64,000 nucleotides of DNA, from assembly GCA_025058215.1 (NCBI GenBank), contig JANXEO010000001.1, forward strand, positions 372,001-436,000. Direction: 5' to 3'. The stretch is from Candidatus Methanomethylicia archaeon. Its GTDB lineage: Archaea > Thermoproteota > Methanomethylicia > Culexarchaeales > Culexarchaeaceae. Within the stretch, counting starts at the first letter, position 1; the number at the start of each line of letters is the position of its first letter. This document shows, piece by piece, positions 17,337 to 23,954 of the stretch. A program made the translations under genes and the position numbers. The notes below the pieces were generated by a model. The model was not told the origin of the DNA. It saw only the letters and a list, made by a program, of their open reading frames with translations, and ran no database searches.

Positions 17337-18260
17337 ATGAAGTGTTCAAAATGTAATAAATCTGCTTCATATTTTAAAAAAATTTCAGGTGTAGCATATT
17401 GTAAGAGTTGTTTTATAAAGTATATTGAAGATACGGTACGTTGGACTATAAATAAGAAGAAACTTTTTGATTGGGATGATCATATACTTTTAGCAGTTTC
17501 TGGAGGTAAAGATAGTGTTGTAATGTTGAAAATAGTTTCTAAAATTGAACGGGAATTTCCAAATGTAAAATTGACTGCTGTAACCATCGATGAAGGTGTG
17601 GAAAATTATCGTGAAGAAGGTATAGAAATAGCTAGAGAAATCTCAAAAGAATGTAAAGTAGACCACTTAACCTTTTCATTTAAAGAGTTCTATGGATACA
17701 CATTAACAGAAATAATTGAAAAAGCTCAAAAAATAAGAGCTCCATACCATGCTTGTACGTATTGTGGAGTTCTTAGAAGAAAAATATTAAATATAAAAGG
17801 TAAAGAGCTTGGAACTACAAAAATAGCTACAGCACATAATCTCGATGATGAAACACAAACAATATTAATGAATATTCTACGTGGAGATATAAACAAACTT
17901 ATACGTTCATTTAAAATGGAAACACTTAAACAAGAAGGTTTTATCCCTAGAGTTAAACCAATGAAATATGTTCCGGAAAGGGAAATAGCACTATATGCAT
18001 ATTATACTGAAGTAAAATTTCATTCAAGAGAATGCCCATTTTCAAGATCATCATTAAGAAATGAAATCAGATCATTTTTAAATGATTATGAAACACATAG
18101 GGGGGAAGCTAAATATGCAATAGTTTCTTCATTTGAAGAATTGATAAGTAAAATTGAAATTGAAAATTTAAAATTTAAAATATGCAAACATTGTGGAGAA
18201 CCTACAACTAGGGACATATGTAGAGCATGTGAATTACTAGAAGAATTAAAGATAACATAG
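17337..18260 (+). CDS. ncsA: tRNA 2-thiolation ATPase (NcsA/TtuA/Ctu1 type)
   Basis: The enzyme activates a tRNA uridine with ATP and inserts sulfur to make 2-thiouridine, at the wobble base or position 54. The N-terminal zinc finger is CSKCNK followed by CKSCF. The PP-loop SGGKDSVVM lies near residue 58. The catalytic cysteine pair is in HACTYCGVLRRK near residue 141. The C-terminal zinc finger is CKHCGEPTTRDICRAC. GGTGA four bases before ATG 17337 sets the start. Its TAG stop touches the 3' edge of the SRP RNA gene on the other strand. Confidence 0.92.
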   Translation: MKCSKCNKSASYFKKISGVAYCKSCFIKYIEDTVRWTINKKKLFDWDDHILLAVSGGKDSVVMLKIVSKIEREFPNVKLTAVTIDEGVENYREEGIEIAREISKECKVDHLTFSFKEFYGYTLTEIIEKAQKIRAPYHACTYCGVLRRKILNIKGKELGTTKIATAHNLDDETQTILMNILRGDINKLIRSFKMETLKQEGFIPRVKPMKYVPEREIALYAYYTEVKFHSRECPFSRSSLRNEIRSFLNDYETHRGEAKYAIVSSFEELISKIEIENLKFKICKHCGEPTTRDICRACELLEELKIT

Positions 18261-18595
18261 GGGGTGACGGCACGCCGATGCTGGATACCTCTTTAAGTAT
18301 GAGTATATCACTCCATACTCAACCCCATAACCCCATGAACATGCATGTCCAAGTTTAGGGCTGCTCCATTCCTGGCCTAACCCGGTTCACTTGGCAAAGG
18401 TAATTCGACTCCTCTTCCGAGGAGTCTATTACCTCCATGCACCCCATGGGATGAGGTTTCATAGCTGGGTTGTGATATACCCATACTTATCGAAGTACCT
18501 CACATCGGCTTCGGCCCGCCATATCGACCATTTGCGGTGCAGGGATTTATTCCTCTGCAAGGGTAGGCCGAGCACCCCGCCTAGCCGTCACCCCC
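18261..18595 (-). ncRNA. 7S signal recognition particle RNA
   Basis: Read on the minus strand, the segment starts GGGGGTGACGGC and ends GCCGTCACCCC, so its two ends pair as in archaeal SRP RNA. The 5' domain has the typical GGCTAGGCGGGGTGCTCGGC. The S domain holds the SRP54-binding helix 8 with GTTAGGCCAGGAATGGAGCAGCC (seen in two parts, GGCCAGGAA and GGAGCAGCC), which matches the universal GGAA/GGAGCAGC internal loops. Length of about 335 bases fits the archaeal type. Reading frames across it are fortuitous. The ends are set by base pairing and may be off by one or two bases. Confidence 0.95.
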
Positions 18596-18617
18596 AAATA
18601 TTCTAGTACTGAAGAAA

Positions 18618-18627
18618 GTTATTAATG
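18618..18627 (-). promoter_or_regulatory. TATA box for SRP RNA
   Basis: On the minus strand CATTAATAAC is centred about 27 bases upstream of the paired 5' end of SRP RNA, the normal archaeal distance. Confidence 0.55.
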
Positions 18628-18665
18628 TTACTAGTAATAATCTTTCTCTTCATGAATTTATTTAA

Positions 18666-18764
18666 CGCCGGGGGCGGGATTCGAACCCGCGCGGCCATAA
18701 AGACCATCGGCTTTTTGCATGAATATAGCAAGCCGACGCCCTAACCAGGCTAGGCGACCCCGGC
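18666..18764 (-). tRNA. tRNA-Ser(GCT) with a 13-base intron
   Basis: The acceptor stem GCCGGGG/CCCCGGC, T-arm GCGGG-TTCGAAT-CCCGC and a long variable arm (GGTC/GGCC) show a class II tRNA with discriminator G. The anticodon stem TCGGC/GCCGA holds a 20-base loop. A TTGC:GCAA helix flanked by a TAT bulge and an AAA bulge gives a relaxed bulge-helix-loop. Removing 18713-18725 leaves loop TTGCTAA with anticodon GCT. Confidence 0.93.
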
Positions 18765-18835
18765 TTTCAATTCTCAATATAGCTTTTAACGAAAGTTTCT
18801 TTTATCTGTTTCTTTTCTAAATGAATTGTGATAAT

Positions 18836-19813
18836 ATGGGGTATATTGTTATAGACCTTTTTTGTGGATGTGGAGGATTTTCTAAAGGTTTCTTAGATGA
18901 AGGATTTAATGTAGTACTTGGAATAGATATAGATAAAAGTGCATTAAAATCCTTTTCAACAAATATACCAGGCGCTATACCCCTTTGTATGGATATAAGA
19001 GAGGTACGTGGAGAAGACTTGATGAAAATAATTAAAAGAGATAGTATAGATGTAGTCATTGGAAGTCCTCCATGTGAATCTTTTACACCTATAAACCATA
19101 GAAGAAAGAAAGAATGTTTAGATAGATTATATTTAGATGAGAATGGTATGCTTACTCTACATTTTATACGTCTAATTGGAGATTTAAAACCAAGAATTTT
19201 CATTATGGAAAATGTTCCACAAATAATAAGTGGATATTTAAAAAAAGCTTTAAAATGGGAATTTAGTAGAGTTGGATATGACAAGATATATTTCAATATT
19301 TTAAAAGCAGAAAATTTTTTAACACCATCCATTAGAAGAAGAATATTTATTTCAAACATTTTGTTGAAAGATGGATATTCCATGAAAAAGGTAAGTGTTG
19401 AAGAAGCTTTAAATGATTTAACAAGTCCACAGGAAATTATTAGACATCAAAATCATGAATTAACACCATTATCTGAAAAAAAGATTAGAAAAATAGCTAA
19501 ATTAAAATGGGGTGAAGCATTAATAGTTTTTCAAGGTGCTAATGGTAAATTTTATAAAAATTGGATTAGATTACATCCAAAGAAAATTGCTCCAACAGTA
19601 ATAGGTAGGTCAAGATTTATACACCCCTATGAAAATAGATTATTAACTGTGAGAGAACAAGCAAGACTTATGGGATTTCCAGATCAATATGTTTTCTATG
19701 GTCAAAAAGAAGAACAATATAATCAAGTTGGAGAAGCTGTACCACCAACACTTTCAAAAGCTATAGCAAAACAAGTTATTAAATGTCTCAAGGTGGGTGA
19801 AAAATGTGCATGA
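18836..19813 (+). CDS. DNA cytosine-5 methyltransferase, orphan
   Basis: The protein methylates carbon 5 of cytosine in DNA at an unknown site. The motifs are in the usual order: I DLFCGCGGFSKGF (start), IV GSPPCESFTP (catalytic Cys near residue 80), VI MENVPQI, VIII IRRRIFIS, IX LLTVREQARLMGFP and X GEAVPPTLSKAIAKQV. About 325 residues leaves a short target-recognition region. TGTGAT before ATG 18836 favours that start over ATG 18821. No restriction endonuclease gene is nearby, and base composition matches the neighbours, so it looks like a resident solitary methylase. The next gene begins within its last 17 bases. Confidence 0.93.
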   Translation: MGYIVIDLFCGCGGFSKGFLDEGFNVVLGIDIDKSALKSFSTNIPGAIPLCMDIREVRGEDLMKIIKRDSIDVVIGSPPCESFTPINHRRKKECLDRLYLDENGMLTLHFIRLIGDLKPRIFIMENVPQIISGYLKKALKWEFSRVGYDKIYFNILKAENFLTPSIRRRIFISNILLKDGYSMKKVSVEEALNDLTSPQEIIRHQNHELTPLSEKKIRKIAKLKWGEALIVFQGANGKFYKNWIRLHPKKIAPTVIGRSRFIHPYENRLLTVREQARLMGFPDQYVFYGQKEEQYNQVGEAVPPTLSKAIAKQVIKCLKVGEKCA

Positions 19814-20294
19814 ATATATGAAAAACATTATAATGGTTATTCACAATATTCATTCACCACAAAGATTAATTGAATTAACAAAAGTTTTCTATGGATTAGG
19901 ATTTAAAAATTTAGTAGTTTCTAAAGCTACTGGAGCTGCTTCTCAAATAGGTATACCAGAAGTACAAAAGATATCAATAAAAACTGGTGGAAGATTAATT
20001 ATCACTTCAGATTTAAATGATGCTATAGACCTTATAAAACCAAACAGTATACTATTAGCTGTTCCAAAACCTTACGGTAAATCAATATATAATCCTGAAG
20101 AAGTAGCGAAAAGGATTATTGAAGGATTATTAGTAATGATAGTTATAGGGGGGCTTGAACCTGGATTAACTATTAAAGAATTAACTTACGGGGAACCAGT
20201 ATACATAGATATAGAAGGAGATGTGGGATGTGTAGGACTAGCAACAATAATACTTTATGAAACATTTAAACATTTAAGAAAAATCAGTTATTGA
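19797..20294 (+). CDS. SPOUT-like archaeal protein, COG4080 type
   Basis: The protein of about 165 residues matches, as far as I can judge, an archaeal family annotated as SpoU-like methylase or, in some genomes, RecB-family nuclease. Supporting stretches are KATGAASQIGIPEVQ, the end motif GGLEPGLTIKELTYGEPVYID and a final DVGCVGLATIILYE, which resembles a trefoil-knot SAM site. No activity is established. Start choice is uncertain: GTG 19797, GTG 19806 (four bases after GGTGGGTGA) and ATG 19818 are all possible. It overlaps the DNA methyltransferase gene and is probably cotranscribed with it. Confidence 0.6.
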   Translation: MKNVHEYMKNIIMVIHNIHSPQRLIELTKVFYGLGFKNLVVSKATGAASQIGIPEVQKISIKTGGRLIITSDLNDAIDLIKPNSILLAVPKPYGKSIYNPEEVAKRIIEGLLVMIVIGGLEPGLTIKELTYGEPVYIDIEGDVGCVGLATIILYETFKHLRKISY

Positions 20295-20315
20295 TAAACT
20301 CCTAAATTCTATTTA

Positions 20316-20388
20316 TGGGCGGGCTGGGATTTGAACCCAGGACCACCGCCGCGTCAGGGCGGTATCCTACCAACTAGACGACCCGCCC
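20316..20388 (-). tRNA. tRNA-Val(GAC)
   Basis: The acceptor stem GGGCGGG/CCCGCCC, the T-arm CTGGG-TTCAAAT-CCCAG and the anticodon stem CCGCC/GGCGG with loop CTGACGC give anticodon GAC. Discriminator is A and no intron is present. Confidence 0.95.
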
Positions 20389-20490
20389 ATTAAAGCTAGA
20401 CAAATTTTACAATAACTAAATCAACTTAAATAATTATTAATTTTTCTCGTATTCAAAATTTATATGTTTAGTAATTTAATAGAGATATAC

Positions 20491-20499
20491 TTTATTAAA
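20491..20499 (+). promoter_or_regulatory. TATA box for tRNA-Ala
   Basis: TTTATTAAA is centred about 27 bases before the first base of tRNA-Ala. Confidence 0.5.
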
Positions 20500-20521
20500 A
20501 CCTTTGGGATTTTGTATTAAT

Positions 20522-20595
20522 GGGCCGGTAGCTCAGTTTGGAAGAGCATCCGCTTCGCACGCGGGGGGTCGCGGGTTCAAATCCCGCCCGGTCCA
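20522..20595 (+). tRNA. tRNA-Ala(CGC)
   Basis: The acceptor GGGCCGG/CCGGTCC, the T-arm CGCGGG-TTCAAAT-CCCGC and an anticodon loop TTCGCAC give anticodon CGC with discriminator A. No intron is present. The 3' end marks the left border of the low-density island. An 8-bp inverted repeat, TCCACTTA (20592-20599) with TAAGTGGA (20606-20613), uses its last four bases. Confidence 0.95.
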
Positions 20596-21159
20596 CTTAA
20601 ATTTCTAAGTGGATACTTAAAGATTGGGAGTGGTAGACTTCTAAATCTCTGATAATTCCCTTTTATAAATTACTGACGTTTTCAATTCCAGTTTATCAAA
20701 CTGTTTTAATCATTGTTATAGTTGTATTCTGTATTTGATTGTGTTGAAGTTTAAAATATAAAGAAACAATATCTTAGACTTTGAGGATGCCAGACGTATA
20801 TCGATGCTGTGACAAACACCTAGAACAACTGACCATTTAAGACCACTAATACGACCATTGGCAAAGTCAAAGTCATGTTGTAGTTGTTGGTAGGTACGGC
20901 TTTAATGACTATATAAAATGATTAGAGAAACAAGACTACGTTAAATACCGAGGGGGGATGAGGGGTCGCATAAGAGGCTTTAGACTACATTAAAAAATAT
21001 ATAGGAACTGACCTCGTTTGCACCATTAATAAATGAAAAACAAAATGTAATACGAAATTAAAGCTTCTTTTATATTATCAGCAATTAAAATAACGAGATT
21101 TACATTATTTAAAAGGTTGTTCCGGGGAGATTTTTAGAATTAGGAGTTCTTGATATTCC
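20596..21159. other. Low-coding stretch with decayed frames
   Basis: No intact gene is visible. On the plus strand from 20788 one frame (PDVYRCCDKHLEQLTI, then HVVVVGRYGFNDYIK and YRGGMRGRIRGFRLH) runs with three internal stops, which looks like a dead gene. I cannot assign it. No tRNA, terminal inverted repeats or CRISPR repeats are seen. Confidence 0.4.
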
Positions 21160-21808
21160 AAGCTTACTTTCCTATATTTTTCTTTGATGGTTCTGTTGAT
21201 TTTATGTCGAAGCCTAAGTTAATGTGTTCAATTTTTGGAACTCTTTAAAGTTATGTTTGTAAAGGTCTATAATAATGGCTCTGAGCTTTCTTTTTATAAC
21301 TTCTTTAATATTTTGGAAGATTTTCGTGGTTCAGCGTTGTGTGAATAATCAGCATTGAAAATACTGAATCAAATCTGAATGTTAACATCGAAGTATTTTC
21401 TTGCCCTTATTGTACTGTCCTTGATATTTTCAGCTCTCTTTATTAATGACATAAGCATAGCTAGGGTTGTATCCATGGCATAAAATTGAACATTGTGCAA
21501 TGTTTAGCAAAACCTATTATATAGCTTAACTGTGAAAAAGCCGGAACCAAATCCGGCATCTAAAACTTTCGCATCCTGCGGAGACTCGGTGTTGTAAATA
21601 AAAATTCGTAAATGGTGTTAACTATTTTGTTTACTCCATTTTCTCCAAAATAGTCTAATATGATTTTGTCTCTATTTTTAGTTTCCTCGACTGTGAAATA
21701 CAGGACTTTCCTCGCAAGTAACCCGGGATTGAAAACATTCAGCATTCTGAAAAGCTGTTCGAGCTGCAAATTCTGAACGTAGTTTTTAAAAGCAATAACA
21801 TTTAGCAC
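21160..21808 (-). pseudogene. Broken class I SAM-dependent methyltransferase, arsM-linked
   Basis: An open frame of 82 codons starts at 21808, overlapping the end of arsM, and stops at 21560. Just past a frameshift near 21578 the sequence continues as a methyltransferase: motif I AKVLDAGFGSGFFTVKL, then a stop, FYAMDTTLAMLMSLIKRAENI, a further frame change, SMLIIHTTLNHENLPKY, and RAIIIDLYKHNFKEFQ, which fits the strand-4 to strand-5 region of ArsM/UbiE-like enzymes. At least two frame changes and in-frame stops mean it cannot make the full protein. The 82-residue N-terminal piece could still be translated. It was probably the third gene of the AbrB-arsM operon. The left limit is approximate. 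Confidence 0.7.
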
Positions 21809-22638
21809 TGCTGTGGTTTGTTCGGCTTAATTCCATAAACTGTTATGCTTACGATTGAGTTGGCATATTCTTTTGCCTCTTGATTTGAAATTCCAAATTC
21901 TTCCATGAGAACCTTTGCTGTCGAATCACCAATTATAAGGTTTGTTGGAAACTGTGACTCCCTTAATATTTTTACATTCTTGAAACCTGCGCTTTTGATC
22001 AGCTTAAGATATTCATTCTTCAATGCTGCTCCGGAGATGCAACCAATATATGCTTGCTCGTTTTCCCTTATCGCCTTAGGCAGCTCTTTCAGTAAGACGA
22101 TGTCGGAAATTATTAACCTGCCGCCAGGCTTTAAAACCCTAAAAGCTTCTTCAAATACTCGTTTCTTGTTTGATGAGAGATTAATGACGCAATTTGAAAT
22201 TATTATGTCAATGGAGTTATCCGCCACAGGAAGATTTTCTATTTCTCCAAGTATAAATTCCACGTTTCCATAATTACCTTTTCTGGCGGCTTTCTTTGCC
22301 CTATCGACCATTTCAGGCGTCATATCTACACCGATAACTCTCCCTTTTTCGCCAACCCTTTTCGAAGCTAAAAAGCAGTCAAAACCGCTTCCTGAGCCCA
22401 AGTCAAGCACAGTTTTGTCTTCTTTTAAAGATGCTAAGCCAACCGGATTTCCACAACCTAAACTGAAAACATCTTCGGGGAGAGATTTTAATTCTTCTTT
22501 AACATAACTGAGCTTCTTGTAACCTTCTTCTATATCTACGGGCTCTTCACAACATGAGCTTGAACAACAACTGCTTTTCTTTTTCGCTATTTCAGCGTAA
22601 CTTTTCCTCATCTTCTTTTTTATCTCAATTTCATCCAT
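21802..22638 (-). CDS. arsM: Arsenite methyltransferase ArsM
   Basis: ArsM uses SAM to methylate As(III), giving mono- to trimethylated species and so detoxifying arsenic. The N-terminus has a cysteine cluster CCSSSCCEE near residue 25. Conserved cysteines follow in SLGCGNP (near 59) and YIGCISGA (near 184). Motif I is LDLGSGSGFDCF near 79 and the acidic GVDMTPEM near 99. The third As-binding cysteine found C-terminally in some ArsM proteins is not evident. GGGGAG seven bases upstream favours ATG 22638; ATG 22644 is an alternative. G+C is visibly higher than in flanking core genes, suggesting transfer. Confidence 0.9.
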   Translation of the reverse strand: MDEIEIKKKMRKSYAEIAKKKSSCCSSSCCEEPVDIEEGYKKLSYVKEELKSLPEDVFSLGCGNPVGLASLKEDKTVLDLGSGSGFDCFLASKRVGEKGRVIGVDMTPEMVDRAKKAARKGNYGNVEFILGEIENLPVADNSIDIIISNCVINLSSNKKRVFEEAFRVLKPGGRLIISDIVLLKELPKAIRENEQAYIGCISGAALKNEYLKLIKSAGFKNVKILRESQFPTNLIIGDSTAKVLMEEFGISNQEAKEYANSIVSITVYGIKPNKPQQC

Positions 22639-22640
22639 GA

Positions 22641-22889
22641 TCATTCTCCCCAACCCAAAACTTCTTTAAGAATAGGACCTAGGAAACTTTTAACGGAATT
22701 TCCAAGATTTTCAGCCTTCACCATGATAAGGCAACACGCCTCATCTCCGCTACGACAAGTAATAATCGCCAATTTATCATTAGGTTTAAGCTTAATTTTC
22801 TCTCTCACATCCTTCGGAAGAACTATCTGACCCCTCGAATCCACCGTAACCACAGCATCAACTCCACAACATTTCCCTTTATTGTTCAA
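22641..22889 (-). CDS. AbrB-type regulator with cysteine pairs, arsM-linked
   Basis: The protein has 82 residues with an AbrB/MazE-like swapped-hairpin DNA-binding domain, VVTVDSRGQIVLPKDVREKI. Two Cys-Cys pairs, KCCGVDA at the N-terminus and EACCLIMVKAE in the centre, resemble AbrB-like proteins found next to arsM or hgcAB in other genomes. The thiols could sense arsenite or another soft metal; this is inference. It is the first gene of the operon and its stop overlaps the start region of arsM. The start TTG 22889 directly follows an in-frame stop, so the gene cannot extend further upstream. Confidence 0.75.
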   Translation of the reverse strand: MNNKGKCCGVDAVVTVDSRGQIVLPKDVREKIKLKPNDKLAIITCRSGDEACCLIMVKAENLGNSVKSFLGPILKEVLGWGE

Positions 22890-23009
22890 TGTTTAACACC
22901 GTATAAGTTTCACTTTTCCTAATATTTAGACTTTTCTGAAAAATCCGATAAATTATCACATCGGTTCTGTTAGTAACGTATAACCAAAGCCTGTACTCGA
23001 GCCAACTTG

Positions 23010-23460
23010 TTAACGGAGTTTACTGTTTAAGCTTTCAAGGGCGGCATCTAATTTTTGGATTATCTCGTCAAATTTGTCTATTAACTTGAATATTTCAGAA
23101 AGGGGCGGGATGATGATGATGCCAAAGTCTTCCGTCAATATTCCCTCAAAGTATTTTGACTTGTGGGTTGTTTCAGAGTAGTTGCATGTGTACCGCCACT
23201 CGATTCCATGTGATATTCTTATTAATTTATGTTGGCCATCGCAGTTTTCCAGAGGCCTATTTCGCCTGGATGAAAAGCTATGGATTCAAGTGCTGCATAA
23301 ACTTGCTTATGGTATATGCTGAGTATTTTTCAATTCTTGAAGGGTTTACCACCTCCAGCTTCTTGAACTTTTCACATTATATACTTTTCAACTCTATCAA
23401 TCATTTTTGCGATTGCACTATAGCGCCCCATTGTCCATTGTCCCCAATATTTGGGAAAAC
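23010..23460 (-). pseudogene. Decayed gene, unrecognised
   Basis: Minus-strand reading gives coherent protein pieces in changing frames. First comes a piece with WGAIVQSQK and MIDRVEKYIM, then VYAALESIAFHPGEIGLW. After a frame shift follows ISHGIEWRYTCNYSETTHKS, and the piece ends EIFKLIDKFDEIIQKLDAALESLNSKLR, in two parts here (EIFKLIDKFDEIIQKL and DAALESLNSKLR), at a TAA at 23010. Amphipathic helices dominate the end. Several in-frame stops make it non-functional. I do not recognise the family. Base composition is similar to the adjacent arsM region and unlike the core genes. Confidence 0.5.
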
Positions 23461-23501
23461 GTCAGATAGATTTTTAATTATTACTTAAGCGGTGCAGGCT
23501 A

Positions 23502-23773
23502 ATGGAGAGAACGCCCTACCCATTCGAAGTCAAAATATTGGAGAATGAAAATACATTAGGAGTCCCAAATACCTTTCATATTCACATTCAAACTCGATGA
23601 AGTTCTTCAAAAATGTTTTGGCGTTTTCGCGCGCGAAATCCTTATAAGCGATGCAACAATAGCATTGTTCTGCTTCATTTAATAAGTTTTTAAGCGAAAA
23701 TGTCTCAAAAATTGAAGAAATCGAAGCAGAAATGAAATTGACTGAAACAGTCTTTAAAGTGAAGCTTAAATAA
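23502..23773 (+). pseudogene. Decayed small gene, unrecognised
   Basis: ATG 23502 opens MERTPYPFEVKILENEN. A frame change near 23565 continues with FTFKLDEVLQKCFGVFAREI and ILISDATIALF. A second change near 23680 continues FNKFLSENVSKIEEIEAEM to a TAA at 23773. The intact product would be about 90 residues. No family is recognised. The 180 bases between this and the FAD oxidase gene hold nothing that I can identify. Confidence 0.5.
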
Positions 23774-23954
23774 CTTCATGGTAACATGTAGCTGGAAAAG
23801 TAAACATCCTAATAGCTGCATACCCTAACACAATTATAAAATTTACCACCAAAACCAGGTAAATTAAGAGAATTGTAAAATGAATGCATCTAGTTATTTA
23901 ATTACATGTCCACTCTATCAATCAAATTTTAAACAAAATATTTGAAGTTTGATG

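Noticed and set aside
18391-18606. Open frame of 71 codons on the plus strand.
   Set aside because: It lies inside the 7S SRP RNA gene on the opposite strand and has no protein-like features.
21491-21506. The palindrome ACATTG-TG-CAATGT and a similar CAATGTTTA near 22887 as operators of the AbrB regulator.
   Set aside because: Only nine bases are shared and the first copy lies within decayed coding sequence; chance is a sufficient explanation.
21535-21557. A perfect GCCGGA/TCCGGC hairpin followed by five T on the minus strand looks like an intrinsic terminator after the 82-codon frame.
   Set aside because: In the shifted frame these bases encode the Ala-Gly-Phe-Gly-Ser-Gly of a methyltransferase motif I, so the hairpin is explained by decayed coding sequence.
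23156-23488. Open frame of 110 codons on the plus strand.
   Set aside because: The opposite strand holds coherent protein pieces of a dead gene over the same bases, and the plus-strand protein has an unnatural composition.
20522-23954. Search for a repeat of the tRNA-Ala 3' end as a right-hand attachment site of the island.
   Set aside because: By eye I found no copy of the tRNA end within 20.6-24 kb and no integrase gene, so I do not call an att site.
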